The notes beneath the pieces were generated by a model. That model had not been told where the DNA came from, ran no database searches, and saw only the letters and a list, made by a program, of their open reading frames with translations. This document shows, piece after piece, positions 48,370-60,400 of a DNA stretch of 64,000 bases. Origin of the DNA: Rutstroemia sp. NJR-2017a BVV2 (Eukaryota; Ascomycota; Leotiomycetes; Helotiales; Rutstroemiaceae); assembly GCA_002946415.1 (NCBI GenBank), contig NJPS01000036.1, positions 25,008-89,007 of the forward strand, read 5' to 3'. Both the position numbers and the translations under genes were made by a program. Position 1 is the stretch's first letter. The number at the start of each line of letters is the position of its first letter.

Positions 48370-50970
48370 CTAACCAGTACCGCCACATATATCGGCCGGT
48401 GCACCCGCTGATTTCATAGCGTGGCCAATACAGGTCTGCTGCCAAATCGTTGTTCTTCCACTAGCATGGAAATCCCACGGTGCATCTAATCCTGTAGTTT
48501 TGAAACTCCAATGGGTTACTTCTGAGCATCCACCTATCTGCTTCTTCAGACCACTTCCGCCGCTTCCGAGCTTGCTTTCGTCCCAGTCAACTCCGTAAAT
48601 GTCGAAGGTGTCGAAGAATGCTTCGTATTGTGTTTTGCAGCTGTCTGATGGAGTGGCTGTGGAGGTTGTGGATGTGGGCGCTTCGGATGTTGTGGATGTG
48701 AGTGGCGGTGTAGATGTTTTTAGAGTTGAGGGAGGTGTTGCAGTGCTCACGGCAATTTTCGTGGTTCCAACTGCACAGGTGTAGGTAGTAGCCAGATCAG
48801 TGCCAATCGTGCTGCCAATCGCGGCCATCCAATCGTCGTTGCATGTACAATAACTTGTTGCAGCAAGAGTTATGGCACTTCCAGTCGTAGCGGGAACGTT
48901 AGTCAACGTACAAGATGTGATAGGCGGGGATGTTGAGGTGCTAGAGACTGGTTTCGAGGAACTGTTGCTTGAAGTCGCCCTCGCGCTATTAGGCGACGGA
49001 CTCGCACTATTGAACGACGACGAACTTACGCGATTGGATGATGGAGTTACACTATTAGACAGCGACAGACTTGCGCGATTAGATGACGGACTTGCGCTAT
49101 TGGACGACCGAGTCGCACTATTAGACGACGGACCTCTAGATGAAGTTTTCGAAGTTGAAAACCCAATTTCAGAGATTGTGTCAATTTCGTTAGGTGAATC
49201 CATTGCAAAGAAGGCCATTGGAATTGTTAACCCCGAGTAAACAGTGAATTCTGTAGAGAATCCGCTGGAGTAAGCCGAACGTATGCTCGACATCAAGCCT
49301 ATGGAACAAGCAGACACAGTTGTCGTTGACGCAGTCGTTGTTATGTCACATCCCGATGTTGTGGCTGTAGACGTCTCACAGCTTGTTGAAACAGATGATG
49401 CACTACCTGTAACTGCACTACAGGTGACATAAGTGTCATAACCAGTGATGGTTTTAGAGCAGGAGCTTGATGACGAAGATGAAGACGAAGATGTAGAGCT
49501 CGAATCGTCTTCTTTTTCTTCCTTTTCGAGATCCTCGGTGTCAGATTGTACCCCATTCAAGGTGTCCATGACCGATTTCACATCATTAGAGTTAGGGAGA
49601 TTGACTTTGATACTCGAGAGCCCATTGGCAATACTTCCGAGGCTTTTCACAAGCCCTCCAAATAGTCCGCCGCCTCCTCCACCACCTCCGCTACTTCCGC
49701 CACTGCTCTCTCTGGGAAGACTTCCAATCAGGCCTCCGATACCTCCGATGACCGAATCAATATTTCTGATGATAGGAGTGGCCTTCGAAGGATCGGGAGA
49801 AGAAGCCCACGCACTTAGAAGTGGATAAAGTCCTACGATCTGGTTCGATACACCTGCAACACTTGTGGAGAGATCGGGTGTATTTGTTGTGAATGTGACT
49901 GTAGGAGCTAAGGTTATGGGTGTAGCAAGAGAACCACCGACTAGAGCCTCGAGAAGTTGGGTTGAGCCACCTTGAATAATGGTCGATGTTTGTATATAAG
50001 GTTGAGAGATGGCATTAAGTGCAGCAATAGCAGAACTCATTGACGGGCTTATTGAAGTAACTCCGGAGTCGGTGCTCGCTGCTGAGCTAGTGCCCGTTAA
50101 AAGATTTGTTGGTGAGATTCCGCTGCTAGTGGGCGAGATATCTCCTGTGATACTACTTTTTGACGAAGACGCTGTATCACTCAATGCTGAGTTGCTTTTG
50201 GATACGCTAGGTTTAGGTGGCAGTGTGGAGCCACCGGCCATTGTTGAACTGTTTGTTGATAATGAAGCAATAGCAGAACTCATTGACGGGCTTATTGAAG
50301 TAACTCCGGAGTCGGTGCTGGCTGCTGAGCTAGTGCCCGTTAAAAGATTTGTTGGTGAGATTCCGCTGCTAGTAGGCGAGATATCTCCTGTGATACTACT
50401 TTTTGACGAAGACGCTATATCACTCAATGCTGAGTTGCTTTTGGATACGCTAGGTTTAGGTGGCAGTGTAGAGCCACCGGCCATTGTTGAACTGTTTGTT
50501 GATGATGAAGCAGTGCTCAGGGTTAAGCTATTGCTTGCTAAAATGGTACTCTTCGATGAAGGGATGACGCTCATTGCACTGCTGTGTAGTATCGAAGTGC
50601 TCGCCGATGAAGAGCCGGTGCTAGATGTCTTAATGCTTGACATGGAATTTCTACTTGCTGGTAGAGACGCGCTAGTGCCTTTGGAAGTGTTGCTTGAAGT
50701 TGTGCCGTTGCCAAATACGGAGCCAATACTATTTACCGACGCGTGACCCGAGGATGCGGCGCTGGAAATGCTGATGCTAACACTCGAGCTAGCAAAGGTT
50801 TGAATTGGAATGTCGGCGGTGTTAAAGGCACGTGAAGAGGTGAGGATATTATCGCTGCTGTAAAGAGAAGTGAGGGACGTAGTGTTTGGAAAGATGACCG
50901 AGCCTGTACTTGCAGCAACGACATAATAGAAAAGGGGGATAGGCCACAGATAGATGGTGGGATATATCAT
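48370..50970 (-). CDS. Secreted or wall-associated Ser/Thr-rich protein, 866 aa, with conserved C-terminal Cys/Trp module
   Basis: A single intact frame from ATG (50970) to TAG (48370). The N-terminus MIYPTIYLWPIPLFYYVVAA is a plausible signal peptide. Most of the protein is Ser/Thr-rich and likely heavily O-glycosylated. It has an exact-looking 81-residue tandem duplication (residues about 154-316), a Gly-rich GGSSGGGGGGGGLFGG stretch and a cluster of Cys (CSKTITGYDTYVTCSA ...). The last ~90 residues (DSCKTQYEAFFDTFDIYGVD, then GLKKQIGGCSEVTHWSF and CIGHAMKSAG) resemble a module I associate with the C-terminus of some large fungal chitinases and other secreted proteins. No catalytic domain is present. 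It sits at the edge of the AT-rich desert yet keeps normal composition and no stop. Confidence 0.75.
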   Translation of the reverse strand: MIYPTIYLWPIPLFYYVVAASTGSVIFPNTTSLTSLYSSDNILTSSRAFNTADIPIQTFASSSVSISISSAASSGHASVNSIGSVFGNGTTSSNTSKGTSASLPASRNSMSSIKTSSTGSSSASTSILHSSAMSVIPSSKSTILASNSLTLSTASSSTNSSTMAGGSTLPPKPSVSKSNSALSDIASSSKSSITGDISPTSSGISPTNLLTGTSSAASTDSGVTSISPSMSSAIASLSTNSSTMAGGSTLPPKPSVSKSNSALSDTASSSKSSITGDISPTSSGISPTNLLTGTSSAASTDSGVTSISPSMSSAIAALNAISQPYIQTSTIIQGGSTQLLEALVGGSLATPITLAPTVTFTTNTPDLSTSVAGVSNQIVGLYPLLSAWASSPDPSKATPIIRNIDSVIGGIGGLIGSLPRESSGGSSGGGGGGGGLFGGLVKSLGSIANGLSSIKVNLPNSNDVKSVMDTLNGVQSDTEDLEKEEKEDDSSSTSSSSSSSSSSCSKTITGYDTYVTCSAVTGSASSVSTSCETSTATTSGCDITTTASTTTVSACSIGLMSSIRSAYSSGFSTEFTVYSGLTIPMAFFAMDSPNEIDTISEIGFSTSKTSSRGPSSNSATRSSNSASPSSNRASLSLSNSVTPSSNRVSSSSFNSASPSPNSARATSSNSSSKPVSSTSTSPPITSCTLTNVPATTGSAITLAATSYCTCNDDWMAAIGSTIGTDLATTYTCAVGTTKIAVSTATPPSTLKTSTPPLTSTTSEAPTSTTSTATPSDSCKTQYEAFFDTFDIYGVDWDESKLGSGGSGLKKQIGGCSEVTHWSFKTTGLDAPWDFHASGRTTIWQQTCIGHAMKSAGAPADICGGTG
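50024..50509 (-). repeat. Two tandem 243-bp units inside the Ser/Thr-rich gene
   Basis: Units 50024-50266 and 50267-50509 are nearly identical (only a few differences seen) and encode 81 residues each, including DISPTSSGISPTNLLTGTSS. The period is a multiple of 3, so the frame is kept. Confidence 0.9.
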
Positions 50971-51552
50971 TTTGACTGAGACGTGAGTGCAAACTGGAGA
51001 GAATACCGCAAAGAAAAGTATAAAGTGCAGCTCAAGGCCTGATCTTGAGGATGGGTGAAGTATCTAACGTGAGTATCTGAAGAACTGAACAATGCATATG
51101 TTTGGATGGACCAAACTGTGAGAAAGATGCGGGAGAAATGAGCTTGTCCAGGTTAAAGTGCTTTCTTGAGGTAGGGGCAGCCTGGTGCTTAACTAGTTCA
51201 ATGGGAGAAGTTTAAAATTAGTAAATACAACGAATACATATTGCTCCGCCCCGGGTCGACTACCATAATCTCCTGACTCACTTTCGTGTCCTTCGCACCG
51301 CCACTATAAACATAACATGATCATAGCTATGGATCATTCCTCTGTATTACGAATCCTAAATTAATTTCGAACTGAAACTCCTCATGATCGCCGGCCACGA
51401 AGAAGTGCCAGTCACTTGATTCCTCTTCCTAGTTTATATGACACTTCCTGGCGATGAATTCAGGCTCTGCCTGTCATACTTTGGACTATTAAACACGTTT
51501 GTGCAGTGTCCGCTTGATGCTCCAAATATTTTAAGCATAGTAATCTCGTATC
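50971..51552. other. Upstream region of the Ser/Thr-rich gene
   Basis: 582 bp of normal composition with no gene. It should hold the promoter of the minus-strand gene. An 85-codon plus frame (51438-51695) extends into the neighbouring inverted-repeat element and is not convincing. Confidence 0.4.
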
Positions 51553-51952
51553 TAGGCTGCGAAGTAGGTGCCCATGGGTGGGTTTTTGGGATTTTCAACC
51601 TACCTATAGATTACCCAACCTACTACTGGGTGGGTTGGATCTTGGGAAACCTACCTATGGGTGGGTTTATAGGTTGCCAAGTATCCGTTATATGATATCA
51701 TATGATATCATATAATATTATATAATAATGAATCTGGTACAAAAATATACTAAGTGGGGATATTAGGATTAGTATAAATAATCTTAAGTAGCTTTTATAT
51801 AAGTTATATATATATTATATAAATATTATATATAGGTAACCTACTAGGTAATAGGTAGGTAATATAATTTATATAATCCATCTATGAGTATCTATCAGTC
51901 ATCATAACCCACCTATAGGTACCCCAACCCGGTGGGTATGTTCGCAGCCTAC
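51553..51952. mobile_element. ~400-bp inverted-repeat element rich in GGGTGGG/CCACC blocks
   Basis: The left end TAGGCTGCGAAGTAGG and the reverse complement of the right end GTAGGCTGCGAACATA share a ~11-bp terminal repeat. Inside, multiple GGTGGGTT and AACCTACC blocks form imperfect palindromes, with an AT-rich centre (51700-51860). It has the look of a non-autonomous DNA element. Target duplication is unclear. Confidence 0.55.
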
Positions 51953-51983
51953 TTGTATCCTATTTGTTCGTTTCATTTCCGCA

Positions 51984-52095
51984 GTTGGTATTATGAAGAG
52001 TTATGGATTTAGGGAGGAGGTGAGATACCAACTGTTGGTATTATGAAGAGTTATGGATTTAGGGAGGAGGTGAGACACCAACTGTTGGTATTATG
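51984..52095. repeat. 50-bp tandem repeat, 2.2 copies
   Basis: The unit begins GTTGGTATTATGAAGAGTTA and recurs at 51984, 52034 and 52084. The two full copies differ by one base (GATACC versus GACACC). It lies 330 bp upstream of the secreted-protein gene at 52429. Confidence 0.9.
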
Positions 52096-52428
52096 TCCTC
52101 AATTATGAGGATTTGTACCGGGCCGTGATCCTTCATACGAGACTCACAGTATGCGTCATTTCTAAATATACTGATTGATTCAAATCTTAGAATATATGTT
52201 GGATATAACTCTGCGGTGTACTGTTCAAGGCACTACAGAAGGTAACGATCTTGTAAGTACTTAGAATCGTAAAGTTCCACAGCTTTCAATTCTCGGTCTT
52301 GTGCTTCGTTTCCTTCAAAATATCTTAATTTATCTCTACTATATCCCACCATATCTTATCGTTTGCTTCAATACCATTTTTCAGTTCGTATTACTTACCT
52401 ATAGCTTCAGATATACCTTCATTCAAGA

Positions 52429-53384
52429 ATGTCGCCAAGTGCACAGCTCTGGCTATTGGCTACTATAGCTCTTAAGATCTCCATCGCAGCTTCCGCCTTT
52501 GTTCCTTCACCACCAGGACTTTTCCGCGCAGAAACTTCGTCCTTAAAAGTATCGCCCCTAGAAGATCCGTCTTTAGAAGAAGCTTCGTGGCTAGATAAGC
52601 GACAGGAGCAGAACATCATCATCGCTTTCCGCAGCGCCAGAGTGGTAAGCTGACACTTCTCTTACAAGGACTTATTCAACAAGACTATACGAATGTCAAC
52701 TGATACGGTTTTTGTAGAAAGAGGTCCAAAGCTATCAAGCTGCCGGTAACATTCTGACATGGGACAATCCTAAAAGCGGAACACAGCTGGGAAAAGGCGT
52801 TTACACAAGTCCCAAGCTTGGGGACTGGCCAGGTAAATATATGTGCGCTCTGTACGCCGACAAGACGGCGTGGGCTGCAGTCAATAAAGTATGGATACCC
52901 GAAGTCTTCGGAACTGATGCTTGCCTACCGGTATGGTGGGATTATGCCTGTAAGTATAACTTTAGTGGCAGCCATGAAATTCCACTTCTTGTGACCCGTC
53001 GTTTCTTTATTAGTTTTGTGCTAATCTCTTGTCCACGAAGCCAACATACCCAATTGCTTGAAAAGTCTTAATCAAGACTTCACATTGTCCAATACGGTGT
53101 TATTCAGTGAGGCCGGGCCTGATATATCACCGACCATCATGCAGATGCTAATCCCAGAGCAACTCATTGACCGCAGAACTAGTACGCTGAAGATTCGCGT
53201 GCAGTGCGTAATGGGATTGGAGGAAGTTAACGGTAAAGAGGTGTACACACAGGCCGCTGAAGATATGGCGAATGCGTGGGGTACTATAGACTGGGATAGC
53301 TGGGGAATCATAGGTTCCCGGATGTCGGTCTCTTCCGTCTACGCAGGAAGGAAACAGATTGTTGCGGGGCAGGATCCTATTTAG
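52429..53384 (+). CDS. Small secreted protein with ADP-ribosyltransferase-like motif, three exons
   Basis: Exons 52429-52644, 52718-52949 and 53041-53384 join in phase to 263 residues plus stop. The introns (73 and 91 bp) have GTAAGC/GTAAGT donors and TAG/AAG acceptors. A signal peptide (MSPSAQLWLLATIALKISIA) is followed by an acidic stretch and a Lys-Arg (LDKRQ) that could be a Kex2-type site. The body has IIIAFRSARV, SYQAAGN, LGKGVYTSPKLGDW, then CALYADKTAWAAVNKVWIPE. The R-S ... LGxGVYxTP ... Y/A-x-W arrangement recalls ADP-ribosyltransferase/PARP folds and a family of small secreted fungal proteins. Whether it is catalytic is unknown. The gene looks intact and expressed-type. Confidence 0.7.
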
Positions 53385-53974
53385 CCGCTCATTGAAGTGC
53401 TGTTGTCAGTTTGTTAGCTTGGTCGCCGAATTTTGTAAAATTCCATTGCCCAATTGCTGAATGCCAGATAATGGAAAACCTGATTATTTGCTTACTCTTT
53501 AGTGATCTATTATATCTCTTTCAATGACGTTTGTACTTTTATTAGTACTGCTTATGAAGAAGGTCCTTCACGGTCGTCGCCAAAGTGTGAAAGTCGGGCA
53601 TGTCGAACCAAAACCACAAGACATTTCTTTTCAATGCTGCTAGCTTGTCCCTCTACGACCAGCTGGAGGCAGTATATATTTTGCTATAATTTACCAAAGC
53701 TGTAACTAACTAGCGAAGTTCCGATACTCGATCATTAAACTGAAAGACTTTGCGTATTCTGACTACCATGATATATTTACGTAATTGGACTTCATGCGGC
53801 TGCGGAAGGAAGATGTGCAGCGCACGTCGCACAGTGAACCGGTCGCTACTAATTTCTTGAGTCCTCAAACTATTTAATTGTGCCAACTCGAGAGAAACTC
53901 CTAAACCCCATCCGATACATTGAGTTACTTTGGTACCTCGACTAGACGACCGTGGCCAAACTAAACCTCGTACA
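53385..53974. other. Intergenic between convergent genes
   Basis: No supportable gene. A 102-codon minus frame (53710-54018) overlaps the end of the next gene and appears to be chance. Confidence 0.45.
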
Positions 53975-54710
53975 TCAAGAAACCACACATTCGCTCCACT
54001 CCCGCGGCGAAATATCATTCATTGCCCTCTCCTTCTTGCTTAACTCCGCCGACCACTTGCGAACAAACTCTCTACATTCCCAAACCGGCAAATGAACATC
54101 ACTCGTGTCTTTCCATTCCGCTGGTGGCGGAAAGGGCGATTTATCAAAAGTCAAATGCAACTCATATCTTTCCAGATTCGGAGATCGCTTTTCCAACATG
54201 GAGCAAGAAGGTCGTATGAAATTGCCTTTTTCGATCGTAATAGTGAAGAGTTTGGGGAGGAAGGCTTCGGCTTGGAGAAACTGGTCATAAGACAAGTATT
54301 TCATATGAGCAAGACAGGGTCGTCTTGCCCATTGAGGTACACCGTGGGGAGATAGAGTTATCTCGATATTCAGTTGTCCGAGAAGGAGGGGAGTTCGATT
54401 ATAAGTTGCAGTATTCCCGATCTTGGTGGTTTGACTTGATGATTCAATACTGGACTTGATACTCTTCCATGTGAAGTCGGCAGCAAACCAAAGATGGAAG
54501 TCGGTACGAGCCCATAACTTTCCAGAATTATCAGCGATGAGATCTGAGGATGATGTAGTAAGTAAAGAATCAGCTTACTTTCCCAGTACCATCCTCGTTG
54601 AATTTCAACGAGTCGTACTCGTAATATGTCCATTCATCCTCACTAAAGACAAACTCCCACCGCAATTTCTCCTCCTCAGTACAGAGAATCGAGCATAGTG
54701 CTTCGTTCAT
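53975..54710 (-). CDS. Unrecognised two-exon protein, 224 aa
   Basis: Exon 1 (54710-54579, MNEALCSILCTEEEKLRWEF ...) and exon 2 (54517-53975) join in phase over a 61-bp intron (GTAAGC, branch GCTGAT, AAAG) to give DGTGKLWARTDFHLWFAADF. The join restores a block that I associate with a repeated class of small fungal proteins (F-x-x-DGTG ... W-x-A). The C-terminal half is rich in charged residues with LTFDKSPFPP. It has no signal peptide, membrane segment or catalytic motif. It looks intact, of normal composition, and converges on the secreted-protein gene. Function is unknown. Confidence 0.6.
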
Positions 54711-55389
54711 AGTAATATAAAGACTGTTCAGTTCAGTATTGTTGAAATGCTTTCCATCAAAAGTGTTCGTTGATGAGGGAAATGTTCTTTATCTATGACC
54801 TATAGTCAATCTGCAATGTGGCTTGTAGTATAGCTAATAATAAATTGCAGGGTTAACTGAACAGATCCCTCAAAATTAGGATCAGGTCATTCGTGTTGTA
54901 TGTAGGCTGTGCCACATATACCAACATCCAGATAACTCATGGGAACTGTCGATTCTCTACTTTGTAATCTTACTCGAAACTTTTGTCTATCGTTATCTTG
55001 CTTCCTGTGACTCACAGCCAAGATGTAATTCCAAGAATGCAATGAACAAGTATCAGAGTATTTGTCAATTCGCCCTATGATCAGTTATGATTAAGTCGCA
55101 ATACTGGTCTGTGCACGAGTGCTTCCGATTATTACTCCTCTTACTAATCGTGGGTGCCCCACTTATGCTTTTATCATGCCAGCATGCGCTTAAGTGGGCG
55201 AAAGCGAATGAGAATATATAAGCGAAAGAGATCTTTTATTATCGAAGTTACTATAACGTGAAACCCCACTAAGTTATCCACTCTATTAGATTAACTACTT
55301 TTTATCTATATTCGACTTCAATTCTCAATTAAATAGCAATAACAATTAAAATTAAATAAATCTATATAGAAATAATTAAAATAAAATCT
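54711..55389. other. Edge of the gene island, with a short hairpin
   Basis: No gene. CCCACTTATGC (about 55149) and GCTTAAGTGGG (about 55189) form an imperfect hairpin around a GCATGC-containing loop. Composition turns AT-rich again after 55260. Confidence 0.45.
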
Positions 55390-56450
55390 ATTATATAATC
55401 TAGATAGATTCTTTTATTATATCCAGATTATTTATATATTCTATATTATAGTATTATAAATATTTGTCTTCTAAGTTATATAGAAATGGTTAGAGTCTTG
55501 AGTATTAGAGATCGCAATAACTAATAATACTATTATAGATTTATTATTGATAATAGTTATATAGAGAATCGATTATAATTATAATAGTAAGTAAATAAGT
55601 AGTAATTATTATTAAATACAAAGTTCTATATACTAAGGAAACTATCTAGTTATATAGATCTTTATTTTCTATTATCCTATCAATTCTATTAATTCTTACT
55701 ATTAGAACTATTAGGAATTACTAAGATATTATATAATTCTAGTCTAAAATTCTACTAAAGATATTATTGATTATTCTAATATCTATTTATTCCTAAATAC
55801 TTTATTTCTATAATATCGTTCTTTATAAAATATTATAATATACTTAGAATAAGAACCTAAAGACCTTAGGCTTAGAGAATAGCTAATTACTATTTGGTAA
55901 GATCGAATTGTTATATAGAGATTATATAATAAAGTAAAGTCTAGATATCTATATCTATAGTACAGAAATAGGAAAAAAGATATCTACGATTATCGATATA
56001 TCTTTGTAAAGAATAATATTATAGAAATAAAGTATCTAGGAATAGATAGATACTAGAGTAATTAATAGTACCTTTAGTAGAACCTTAGGCTAGAATTATA
56101 TAATATCCCAGTAGTTTCCAGTAGTTCTAGTAATGGGAATTAATAGAACTAATAAGATAGTAAAGAATGAAGATCTATATAACTAGATAGTTTTCTTTAA
56201 TATATAGAACTTTGTATTTAACAACAATTACTATTTATTTATCTACTATTACAATTACGATCGATTCTTTATATAATTATTATTAATAATAAACCTATAA
56301 TAGTACTAGTAGTTGTTACAATCTCTAGTATTTGAGATTCTAACTACTTCTATATAATTCAGAAAATAAATATTTGTAATACTTTGAGTATCTTTATTGT
56401 TTTATATATCGAATCGATATAGTTCTAAATAATACTATAATAGCCAAGTC
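55390..56450. repeat. Inverted pair of LTR-derived fragments
   Basis: 55390-55850 matches, in direct orientation, the long repeats at 41500 and 46810. 56000-56450 is its reverse complement, for example TAATAATTATTACT-type and AGATCTATATAACTAGATAG blocks. A spacer of ~150 bp lies between. The arms are less RIP-degraded than the copies in the desert. Confidence 0.65.
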
Positions 56451-56671
56451 TATAAACTAACTACTAGCTCTGTTATCTACTATAAATATAATTATATCTC
56501 TACTAGATTGTGATGGTAATATTACTATGATTTATAGTAATGCTAATAATAAAGAAAATAATAACAACGATAACAAGCTAAAGAAGTTCAGATTCTAGGA
56601 AGTCTTGAAAGTTGTATTACTAGATAAGTATAGTAGTAACAAAAAGAAATTGGAAACCTTTCTTTTATAGT

Positions 56672-57230
56672 CTAGTAAGTAAAAAGCAGGTTGAGATTTC
56701 GGACGGGTTCATTCAAAATATAATACAATAGTACTAAATCTCGTTATTTTTGTTAACTAACTATCAAACTATTATCTAACTATCATCTAATTATCTTCTA
56801 ATCGCTCTCAATTAATTGATTAATTGTATATAGCTCTGTACCAATTTGCAACCGAGTTATATCAACCTCACTTAAAAAGATAAACTATTTCATTATATAA
56901 CTCTTCCCACCTCAAATCAGATTCTAGTAAGTAAAAAGCAGGTTGAGATTTCGGGCGGATTCATTTAAAATATAATACGATAGTACTAAATCTCGTTATT
57001 TTTGTTAACTAACTATCAAACTATTATCTAACTATTATCTAATTATCTTCTAATTGCTCTCAATTAATTGATTAATTGTATATAGCTCTATACCAATTTG
57101 CAACCGAGTTATATCAACCTCACCCAAAAAGGTAAACTGTTTCATCATATAACTCCTCCTACCTCAAATCAGATTTAGTAAGCAAAATATAAGCTATATC
57201 TCAAAAAGGTAAAGTATTTCATTATATAAT
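56672..57230. repeat. 261-bp tandem repeat, just over two copies
   Basis: CTAGTAAGTAAAAAGCAGGT starts a unit at 56672 and again at 56933. A third, truncated and diverged start is near 57174. The two full copies are about 95 percent identical by eye. Confidence 0.85.
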
Positions 57231-57436
57231 TACTATATAATTACCAAATAATTATTATTACCTTATTGATAATTTGTTATTTACTTCTTATTATTTATCT
57301 TTCATATTATCGATGTTTCTTCAGATATCTATCAATAAATACCTTAATTCTTTATTCTCTTTCTTCTATAATTATACCTCGATCTAGACTCTCGTTAGAG
57401 GAGCGATAACATCGCAATAATATATAATTAGCTCGC

Positions 57437-60400
57437 TAGCACAATGAGATTTCCACAGCAAATAGCTCTAGTTCTATTCCTAATTCAACTTCATCTTATC
57501 CTTTTGTTTATATTCAACCAAGTCTAGCTAGAGCTATAGAAGAAGATCTACAGAGAATCGAAAGCTCAGAACTACCTACTACTTCTATATCTTATTCCAC
57601 TTCCGATAATGAGGAGATACCAGATCTCTCGGTATTAACTACTTATAATTTAGCTACTGTTTCGACATCTACTCAAGAATATATCATATCTGATTCGCTA
57701 CCTACTCGAGATCGTATTATATCTAATTCGGTACCTATTCGAGAATATATCGTACCTGATTCGAATAGTAGTTCTGTATCTATTATAGGCAACTTACCTT
57801 TAGATCCTCTTCCAAATGATATCGGAATACTCGATATATCTAGTCTCAATCTCGATGATTACCTTATTGATAGCAACGGAGGTATAGAAGAGTAAAGGGT
57901 TAACAGATAGATATCTATAACTGGATCAACAAGTAGTAGACAGCTTTTCATAGATGATATAGGATCTAATATACAACAACTGGTAGATAAAGATAAAGGT
58001 AATAGATCTGGCTCTGTAGATAGAGAAGAGGGTAGTAGATCTGGTTCTACAAATGAAGAAGAGGATAATCGACAAAATTGGGATAATGAAGAAGAAGATG
58101 AGTTCTTACTATCAACTATCGAAGAAGATAATTGCTCTATATCTTTCAGTGATATAGAGGATAACGAAAGTCAATCGAGTAATAAGCAAAATACTAGCGA
58201 TACCAAAGGAGAAAACCAAATTGAAACTCAGTTATAGTGAGAAATTTCAGTATCAAACAAGCCCGAAGTGGATTTAGCTAAAGAGCTATATAATCATTTA
58301 TTTCAATTTAATAGCTATCATTTAGACGAATATTTAAAGCAATATTACCAGTATTCCGATAGTATATTAGTACCAAATCGCGAGCGATATCTCAACTTAT
58401 CTAACTATACAAAATAGTTGGAGGAATCCAATATTCCAATAGTTATATATTAACTAGACTTTTTCACTAAAGCTGAATAAGAAAGTTCTCCTATACCAGA
58501 TTGGTTAAAATGTTTTGATGGATATAATATCGATTTACTAGCAAATCGCGAAGGAGTTACTAGTGATAACCAGGCTATTCAAGACAAATATACTTCGTAT
58601 ATATATATTAGATATTCTCAAAGTAAGGCTAATATATCAATAGTTTGCTTCGATATCGATAGCTTTCTAGGATTTACTCAAAGTCTTACTATTGCTCGTT
58701 AGAGGATAGATATCAATCTTTTTCCTCGTTTCTATACAAATATTCGAACTGATCTTTATCTTTATACCAAGATCTTTTATGATTTTGGAAAAGGCGAAAA
58801 AGCGATTAGAGTTAAGCTACAAAAGGTTCTATATTACTATCTTGGTCGGATATTAGATTATAAAGATATTAGTCTTTATATCTTCTTTCCTCGGATATAT
58901 AAGCCTGATAAGCTAACGAATTTCCCTGGAAAAGGTAGTAGTCAGCTATATCATCTCTTGCAAATCTGGACCGATTCGATTCTACTTCCTAGCATTTTTC
59001 GCTATATATTACTGATAAGTCGTCAGTATCTACCTCATTCTTGGAATCATACTCGAATGAAAGTACAAGCCTATTATAGAGAGCGATCTATATATACTAG
59101 TACTGATAAGATAGAAGATTAGGTATTATCACTTCATTATTCTCTATATCTACAAAGCCTTACTGCTATCTGGTAGGAGATTGAACAACGATTAACTGAG
59201 CCTGAATATACGATTTATTATAGAGCAAAACTATTCTTTTCTAGCAAAAACACCAAACTTCGATTTTCTTATAGTACTCTATCCGAAGTCTGGGAAGTAT
59301 TTGAAAGATCTCTAATAGCTATACTTAACCTAATATATATTGATCGTAATAATATCTGGTTAGATCTAGATAAGGAAGTAACTGCTATCGATTATATATT
59401 ATATAGCCAGCAAACCGATAGCAATCCGCTATCTACTACCTATCTGTTAAAGACCTACTATCTGGAGTCTTACTCTCGATAGACCAAGTATAAGGAACCA
59501 GGTCGATATATTGTTCCTACTCTCTATCCTTCAGCTATACTACGAGATATAAGCAATTTAGTATTAGATATATCTCCATTATCCTGCTATCGATAAAAGG
59601 ATTGGGTTTATAGTTAAGTCTATAATAGTTTTAAAGAGCTTTTCGATATAATCCAAACGAAGCCTTTTAGTAATCCTTACTTAAGACAATTAGTATAGGA
59701 TTCAAAAATAAAATAGATACTTTAGCAATAAGATCGAGTAAGGCTAGTTGCAGACTCTATATTATACAAGAGCTATTTAGCTAGCAAAGAGCAGGTAAAG
59801 TACTTGATTATAGAAAGATAATAGCTTTCGATTGGTATTCGAGAGGAGAATCGAGTTATATTTGCTTTTATAGATCGAATACGAATTTCGGCAGAGAATA
59901 CAGATATTTGGGCTCAAGTTCATAATATTACCTATCACAACTCCTAGTATATATACTTGTTGTATACAATTACCTATATGAAATATCTATTACAGAATAT
60001 GAACAAATTTATAGTAGCTTTCGAATAGATATTGAGCTTAGAAGTAAAGACTCGAGTAGATTATAAGTATTGTAAGCTGATAACTATATTACTATAAGTA
60101 CTACTATTTGCTTTTGATTCGGGACCTATTATACAGTAGAACGATCTCTGGAAAGAAAAGTTTCAACAACAAAGAAGAAGGCCTGAAGTGCTCGGAATAA
60201 AGTTATAAGCTATATAAGCTAAGTTCGGATATATATAGTTCAATCCTCGAATCAACTGGAAATCGATAATATTTCGCTCTCAATTCACCAACCAAATAGT
60301 ATTTAGTAGTAGTATACTTCGTATAAATTACCAGAAGAACTTCTTGTAAGTTGGAGAAGCTAAGGATAATTATATATATATAGAAGCTACTAGCTGATAG

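Noticed and set aside
50009..50746. 245-codon plus-strand open frame inside the Ser/Thr-rich gene
   Set aside because: It is the antisense shadow of a repetitive Ser/Thr-codon gene that has a signal peptide and a conserved C-terminus on the other strand.
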